Below are positions 5,717 through 10,022 of a stretch of 10,022 bases of DNA, piece after piece. Position numbers and translations under genes: made by a program. Positions within the stretch are counted from its first letter, which is position 1. Each line of letters opens with the position of its first letter. The DNA comes from Candidatus Aminicenantota bacterium (GTDB lineage Bacteria > Acidobacteriota > Aminicenantia > UBA2199): positions 1 to 10,022 of the forward strand of contig DAOVIP010000036.1 in NCBI GenBank assembly GCA_030671465.1, given 5' to 3'. The notes below the pieces were generated by a model. That model was not told where the DNA came from. It did no database searches and saw only the letters and a program-made list of their open reading frames with translations.

Positions 5717-6309
5717 TCAAAGTTAATTTATTAAGCCCAGAAAAAAAAGATATTGCCAAAGGAATTGAGGCACCGTCCATTATCGAAAAGCAGAGAGAGA
5801 GTCAGGTTCATGTGGGCTCGGCCATTGCGGCTGCTGTCATCACCGTGGGTGTCATTGGTTTTATGTATTTTTCCCAATCCTACCGGCTGGATAGCAGCAC
5901 CCGTTTCCTGGCCGAGCGAAAGGCCCGAAAAACCGAGCTGGACAATGTCTTGAAGACCCTGGAACATCTGGAAAAAGCCAAAAAGGAACTTGACCGTAAG
6001 GTCAAAGTGATCGGGGACCTGAAAGCCAGGCAGAAGCAGACCGTGTTCATGATGGATGAACTCTCCCGGGTGCTTCCGGACTGGGTATGGTTGACCCGGC
6101 TCAATTTTTCCGGAGGGGTTTTGAATATCACCGGTAGGGCCCGGACCAATCATTTGATAGCCAATTTTATTGACAACCTGCAGAGCACCAATCATTTTTT
6201 CAAAATCCGACTCAACTCTACCCAGCGAAGCCGGGCCAGCGGGATCGAGGTGTTTAACTTCAGCATCAATTGTCGATACCGGAAACAGTCAGACAAAAAG
6301 GCGGTATAA
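5713..6309 (+). CDS. pilN: Type IV pilus assembly protein PilN
   Basis: PilN is a bitopic inner-membrane protein whose short cytoplasmic tail binds PilM and whose periplasmic part pairs with PilO. The 198-aa protein begins with MIKVNLLSPE, a form of the conserved INLLP tail that inserts into PilM, followed by a basic/polar stretch, one membrane helix (about 36-54) and a charged coiled coil (about 60-108). A ferredoxin-like periplasmic domain follows: DWVWLTRLNFSGGVLNITGRA (123-143), then an amphipathic helix with ANFIDNLQ (150-157), ending in FNFSINCRYR (181-190). Size is typical. It overlaps pilM by 4 nt (ATGA) and is 1 nt from pilO, so the three are probably translationally coupled. Confidence 0.93.
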   Translation: MIKVNLLSPEKKDIAKGIEAPSIIEKQRESQVHVGSAIAAAVITVGVIGFMYFSQSYRLDSSTRFLAERKARKTELDNVLKTLEHLEKAKKELDRKVKVIGDLKARQKQTVFMMDELSRVLPDWVWLTRLNFSGGVLNITGRARTNHLIANFIDNLQSTNHFFKIRLNSTQRSRASGIEVFNFSINCRYRKQSDKKAV

Positions 6310-6310
6310 C

Positions 6311-6892
6311 ATGGATTTTCAGAGTTTACCTTGGTACGGTCAATTGTTGGTTTTCCTGGTAGTGGGCGGAATTGCCATTGGAATTTTTTACTATATCCAT
6401 TATTCACCCACCCAGGACACTGTCAATAGCATTGAAACCGAAATTGAAAACATTGAACGCGAAATCAAGAGAGCCGAGCAAAAGGAAAGTAAATTGAGGA
6501 TGATCCGGGAGGAACTGGAAACCAAACAGGCAGTATTGGAAAAATTAAAGGCCATTTTGCCAGAAAAAGAAGAAATCAGTGCCATATTAAAACGGATTCA
6601 GTCCATTATTACCGGTGCCCGCTTACAAATACAGAAGTATGATCCGTTAAGCCTCAGGCCCAAGCCGGTATATATCGAAAATCCCATTGCCATCGTCCTG
6701 GACGGCAACTACCACAATCTGGGCATATTCTTTGACCAGCTGTCCAACTTAAAGAAGATTTTCACGGTTGACAGCCTGAACATCAGCCCCTTGCCCCGGA
6801 TGAGTCGGGGATATTCTATCCGGGCTACATTCACAGCTACAACCTATTTATACCGGGAACCCAAAGATAAAAAAAAGACCATAGGACCTTGA
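6311..6892 (+). CDS. pilO: Type IV pilus assembly protein PilO
   Basis: PilO partners PilN in the periplasm and, with PilP, sets the alignment of the inner-membrane platform and the secretin. The 193-aa protein has a short cytoplasmic start (MDFQSLPWYGQ), one membrane helix (about 11-29), a charged coiled coil (about 33-82) rich in Glu/Lys, a LPEKEEISAILKRIQ segment (83-97) characteristic of PilO, and a periplasmic ferredoxin-like domain with IVLDGNYHNLGIFFDQLSN (128-146). The start at 6311 is chosen because the frame remains open further upstream only inside pilN, and this ATG gives the membrane helix at the right place; an AAGGCGG-like ribosome site lies about 7 nt before it. Confidence 0.93.
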   Translation: MDFQSLPWYGQLLVFLVVGGIAIGIFYYIHYSPTQDTVNSIETEIENIEREIKRAEQKESKLRMIREELETKQAVLEKLKAILPEKEEISAILKRIQSIITGARLQIQKYDPLSLRPKPVYIENPIAIVLDGNYHNLGIFFDQLSNLKKIFTVDSLNISPLPRMSRGYSIRATFTATTYLYREPKDKKKTIGP

Positions 6893-6933
6893 CGAGGAAA
6901 TTGGAGGGGGTAATTACGTAGAGGAGAAAGGCG

Positions 6934-7416
6934 ATGAAATTTTTGATTGTGATGATCATGCTGTTTGCCATGGTAATTCCTGCCCAGCAAGATAATGAAG
7001 CCAACGAGCAGGAAGCCAAGGTGACGGATGACAATAGCCAAGCTAGAATCCCGCCGGGCGAATTCATTTACCAGCCCCAGGGAAGAAGGGATCCTTTCTG
7101 GGATTTGAGCAAGGGAGAAAAAGCCAAAACTGCCCGTGAGGAACTGGAGGGTATTGCCGGTTTGCTCATTGATGAATTGAAACTGGAAGGAATTGTTTTT
7201 TCCAAGGGAAAATTTCGGGCTTTATTATCCGGTCCCAGTAATGCTGAGCCTCCTTTTGACGTCACTGTCGGAGTCAATGTATATGATGGTGTGATTGTAA
7301 AAATTGATTTCAACTCAGTGGTGTTTAAAAAGATCCTGACAATGCCCTTGGGAGGTAAGAAGGAAAAGTTTGAGACCAAATGGTTAAATCCTGAAAAGGA
7401 GGACAGAAGAAAATGA
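6934..7416 (+). CDS. pilP: Type IV pilus assembly protein PilP, cysteine-free
   Basis: PilP is the periplasmic link between PilN/PilO and the secretin PilQ. The 160-aa protein has an N-terminal hydrophobic segment (2-17, ending VIPAQQ), a disordered acidic linker (about 18-45), the family signature FIYQPQGRRDPFWD (44-57), and a beta-sandwich domain from about 70 to 140 with LEGIAGLLIDELKLEGIVF (71-89), VNVYDGVIVKID (114-125) and FKKILTMPLG (131-140). Many PilP proteins are lipoproteins with a lipobox cysteine; here there is no cysteine anywhere, so it must be either cleaved by signal peptidase I (plausibly after IPA) or held by an uncleaved helix. GAGGAG (6921-6926) sits 7 nt before the ATG. 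A 41-nt gap separates it from pilO, and its stop overlaps pilQ as ATGA. Confidence 0.9.
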   Translation: MKFLIVMIMLFAMVIPAQQDNEANEQEAKVTDDNSQARIPPGEFIYQPQGRRDPFWDLSKGEKAKTAREELEGIAGLLIDELKLEGIVFSKGKFRALLSGPSNAEPPFDVTVGVNVYDGVIVKIDFNSVVFKKILTMPLGGKKEKFETKWLNPEKEDRRK

Positions 7417-9884
7417 AATTAAAATTTGTAATTATATTGTGTTTCTTGCTGTTATTCCAACTGGCCGTACACGCCAAGTATTTTGTCTCTGATGTCGAAT
7501 GTCTGACCGGTGAGGGTTTTGTTCAGTTACACTTCAAATCCAACCGCATCATTCCCATCCCGGACATTTTTTATCCCCAGAAGGATAACTATCAATTTAT
7601 TGTCATGAGAATCAATAACATTGATTTTGACATTGATAAGAGCCAGTTGAAATTCGACTCCCCGATTATCCAGAAAGTCAACATTGTTGACAATGGAAAT
7701 TTCGTGGACGTGGAAATCACCCTCAAGGAAAAGGTCAATTACCGGGTTTTTACCAATCGCAACGGGGTATATATCGAATTTCCCGATGTTAAGAACATAA
7801 AACCCGGCCCCAAAGCCGATGTCCAGTATGGAGACCGAAAACAGAAGGGCCTGAAGGAGACCGAGAAAATATCCCCGCCCCGGAGCAAGTACCCGGTAGT
7901 CACCCTGGATTCGACTACCCCGCTGAACAATCAGGGAAAATGCGCCATCCGGTATTTCAAGGTGGCGGAAAAGAATCAGGACGGGATTAAATTTCAATTC
8001 GGGTTGAGCAAAAGCACCCAGTACCGGGTGATTCCCATCCCGGAAACACCGGTGCGGCTGGCCATTGATCTGGACAATACCCAAAGCAAGCGGCTCAAGG
8101 AATTCATCCATTATTTAAACGTGAAAAGCATCCGGGGGGCCTATAACTCACCCTCGGTATTCCGGCTTGTTTTTGACCTGAAATATTTAAAAAATTATAC
8201 CGTACAATTAAATCAAAATATCCTGGAAGTGGCCTTTTTCAATAAGGCTGAGTTCAAGAAGGAAGTGGCTGCGCTGAAAAAACCGGCAGCCGATAAGAAA
8301 AATGATCTGCCGGCCGTCCAGACCCGGATACCGGAAAAGACGGTTGCGTACAATAAAAAACCTGAATCCATCAAGAATGTTGAGCCGGTCAAGGACGACC
8401 CCATCAACGTTCAGATGGATAAGACCGGCCCGGCTAATAAAAAGAATGAGGTGACCCAGTCAAAAATCCAGACCGTAAACCCGGTTAAAAATAATAGTGA
8501 GTTCTTCAGCCAGGAAAAATCAAAAGCAGCCAATGATGATTTCACCGAAAAGTTCCTGAACCAGCAGAATGAGGAAACGGACACCGAAGCGACCCCCTTC
8601 GTCAAGCAAACCATTGCCGAAGGCAAACGCAAGTATCAGGGCGAGCCCATGGATTTCAATTTCAAGGATGCCGACCTGAACAATGTGCTGCTATTTTTTG
8701 CCAAGATTTCCGGCCTGAATTTTCTGATCGATCCCAATGTCAGAGGAAAGGTCACGGCCAGCATGACCCAGGTGCCATGGGATCAGGCCCTGGAATATTT
8801 CCTGAGGGTCAACAAGCTGGACATGATTCAGGAGGGCAATGTTATTCGCATCGGTAAGGTTGATGTGTTAGCCAAGGAGGCCCAGGAGCGGCGACGGCTA
8901 AGGGAAGCCCGGGAAATGGAAGGACGACTGGATGTGTTTACCATTGCATTAAGCTATGCCAGGGTGGAGGAAATCCGACCCATCCTGCAGAAATACCTCT
9001 CCCAGCGGGGCGAGATTGTGGTGGATAAACGGACCAACCAGCTGATCATAACCGATATTCCCCGCAACCGGCCCACCATTGACAGGCTGATCGAAACCCT
9101 GGATTTGCCCACGCGCCAGGTATCCATTGAAGCCCGGATTGTGGAAACCGAAGTCAATTATACCAAAAACTTCGGTATCCAGTGGGGATTCAATTTTATT
9201 GCCGATGCGGCTTTTGGAAACCAGACATCGCTGAGCTTTCCCAATTCCATCGGGATCAACGGTGGCAGCATAATCAACGCCAATGCCCCGGGCCTACCCG
9301 GAAATCTGGGTGGCTATGCCATTAACCTGCCGGCCCCCACCTTTAACAGCGGGGCGGTCTTCAGTTTTGGAAACGTAGCCAACACTTTTCAGCTGGACAT
9401 GGCCATCACCGCCATGCAGAAAAATGGTAAGGGCAAGGTTATTTCCGCACCCAAAGCCACTACCCAGGACAACCAGGAAGCCGTTATCCAGCAGGGACGC
9501 CAGATTCCGGTACAGACGATTCAGAACAACACCGTGACTACCCGGTATGTACCGGCCGCGTTGGAACTACGGGTGACCCCCCAGATCACTGCCGCGGGCA
9601 CCATTATTACCAAAATATTTATCACCAACAACTCGGCTGATTTTGCCAACCTGGTCAATGGTATCCCGCCCATCATCACACAGAAAATGGAGACCACAGT
9701 CATGATAAAAGACGGTGGCACCATTGTAATCGGCGGACTCTACCGGGTCGAGGACAGCAAAAACGTGGATTCGGTTCCGCTGCTGAGCAAGATTCCCATT
9801 TTAGGCAACCTGTTCCGCAACAATCAGCGGACCGGCAAACAGACCGAGTTGTTGATATTTATCACCCCTCGGATCAATAAATAG
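7413..9884 (+). CDS. pilQ: Type IV pilus secretin PilQ
   Basis: PilQ forms the multimeric outer-membrane channel through which the pilus passes. The 823-aa precursor has a signal peptide (1-21, cleavage after VHA), two AMIN-type beta domains (about 23-128 and 160-276) that in this family bind peptidoglycan, a polar Lys/Asn/Pro-rich linker (about 280-405), an STN/N0 domain (about 408-482, EPMDFNFKDADLNNVLLFFA onward), an N1 KH-like domain (about 505-568, ending ETLDLPTRQV), and the secretin beta-barrel domain (about 570-823) with SIEARIVETE, VISAPKATTQDNQEA (676-690), the VPLLSKIPILGNLFRN signature (788-803) and ELLIFITPRI at the end. AAGGAGG (7396-7402) lies 10 nt before the ATG. Starts within pilP (4-nt overlap) and is followed 9 nt later by another start. 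Confidence 0.97.
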   Translation: MKLKFVIILCFLLLFQLAVHAKYFVSDVECLTGEGFVQLHFKSNRIIPIPDIFYPQKDNYQFIVMRINNIDFDIDKSQLKFDSPIIQKVNIVDNGNFVDVEITLKEKVNYRVFTNRNGVYIEFPDVKNIKPGPKADVQYGDRKQKGLKETEKISPPRSKYPVVTLDSTTPLNNQGKCAIRYFKVAEKNQDGIKFQFGLSKSTQYRVIPIPETPVRLAIDLDNTQSKRLKEFIHYLNVKSIRGAYNSPSVFRLVFDLKYLKNYTVQLNQNILEVAFFNKAEFKKEVAALKKPAADKKNDLPAVQTRIPEKTVAYNKKPESIKNVEPVKDDPINVQMDKTGPANKKNEVTQSKIQTVNPVKNNSEFFSQEKSKAANDDFTEKFLNQQNEETDTEATPFVKQTIAEGKRKYQGEPMDFNFKDADLNNVLLFFAKISGLNFLIDPNVRGKVTASMTQVPWDQALEYFLRVNKLDMIQEGNVIRIGKVDVLAKEAQERRRLREAREMEGRLDVFTIALSYARVEEIRPILQKYLSQRGEIVVDKRTNQLIITDIPRNRPTIDRLIETLDLPTRQVSIEARIVETEVNYTKNFGIQWGFNFIADAAFGNQTSLSFPNSIGINGGSIINANAPGLPGNLGGYAINLPAPTFNSGAVFSFGNVANTFQLDMAITAMQKNGKGKVISAPKATTQDNQEAVIQQGRQIPVQTIQNNTVTTRYVPAALELRVTPQITAAGTIITKIFITNNSADFANLVNGIPPIITQKMETTVMIKDGGTIVIGGLYRVEDSKNVDSVPLLSKIPILGNLFRNNQRTGKQTELLIFITPRINK

Positions 9885-9893
9885 GAGGCCACA

Positions 9894-10022
9894 ATGAAAT
9901 TGAACGGTCTAAAAATATTTGCTTTGATTGTATTGGTGGTGGTTGGTTTCTCCCGCTGCAATATTTTCGAAAGCGGCAGCACCTCCAATACCATACTGAT
10001 CATCAATTCCATTACCGATAAG
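9894..10022 (+). CDS. Start of an unknown exported protein, possibly a lipoprotein (runs off the right edge)
   Basis: Only 43 codons are present. They encode a positively charged start (MKLNGLK), a hydrophobic stretch (about 8-19, IFALIVLVVVGF) and a cysteine at 22 in the context FSRC, followed by a Ser/Asn/Thr-rich mature start (NIFESGSTSNT). This is the architecture of a signal-peptidase II substrate, but Arg at the position before the cysteine departs from the usual Gly/Ala/Ser of a lipobox. AGGAGG (9883-9888) overlaps the pilQ stop and is 5 nt before the ATG, so it is almost certainly co-transcribed with pilQ. I do not recognise the family; a secretin-associated envelope protein is a guess from position only. 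Confidence 0.7.
   Translation, partial: MKLNGLKIFALIVLVVVGFSRCNIFESGSTSNTILIINSITDK

Noticed and set aside
5731..6195. 154-codon minus-strand frame opposite pilN
   Set aside because: Antisense shadow; pilN is supported by operon overlap, a membrane helix and the PilM-binding tail.
6170..6310. 47-codon N-terminal extension of the pilO frame
   Set aside because: It lies entirely within pilN in another frame and would place a long unrelated peptide before the membrane helix.

Overview
The window is chromosomal DNA of a diderm (Gram-negative-type) bacterium of moderate GC. It holds two divergent gene clusters separated by a 460-bp AT-rich spacer. The left cluster makes the inner part of lipopolysaccharide (waaA, lpxK, an lpxL/htrB-type acyltransferase). 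The right cluster is the type IV pilus assembly operon pilMNOPQ. Lipid A genes plus a secretin require an outer membrane. The divergence of the proteins from Escherichia/Neisseria forms suggests a non-gammaproteobacterial phylum (Aminicenantes, Acidobacteriota or Desulfobacterota-like). That placement is an impression, not something the sequence proves.

Left cluster (minus strand, transcribed from about 4264 towards 1): a small ribbon-helix-helix (RHH) protein of 134 aa with a structured leader and a near-consensus promoter; then waaA (Kdo transferase), lpxK (lipid A 4'-kinase), a lauroyl-type acyltransferase, and the N-terminal 185 codons of rph (RNase PH), which runs off the left edge. The last four genes overlap by 40, 26 and 14 nt, indicating translational coupling. 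WaaA, LpxK and the acyltransferase act in the same late stage of Kdo2-lipid A synthesis at the cytoplasmic face of the inner membrane; rph is an RNA-processing passenger.

Spacer (4162-4621): no gene is visible. It carries a minus-strand promoter, two leader hairpins, a pair of TTACATGT boxes, an AT palindrome, a 13-T tract and a plus-strand promoter for the pil genes.

Right cluster (plus strand): pilM (actin-like cytoplasmic ATPase), pilN and pilO (bitopic inner-membrane proteins with coiled coils), pilP (here without any cysteine, so not a lipoprotein), pilQ (outer-membrane secretin with two AMIN-type repeats) and the start of a possible lipoprotein gene at the right edge. Together PilM-N-O-P form the alignment complex linking the cytoplasmic pilus motor to the PilQ channel. 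The parts that go beyond routine annotation are the RHH gene with its possible operator boxes, the cysteine-free PilP, the unusual lipoprotein-like gene after pilQ, and two A9 tracts in lpxK. I see no mobile element, CRISPR array, tRNA or rRNA, and no clearly new multi-gene system.
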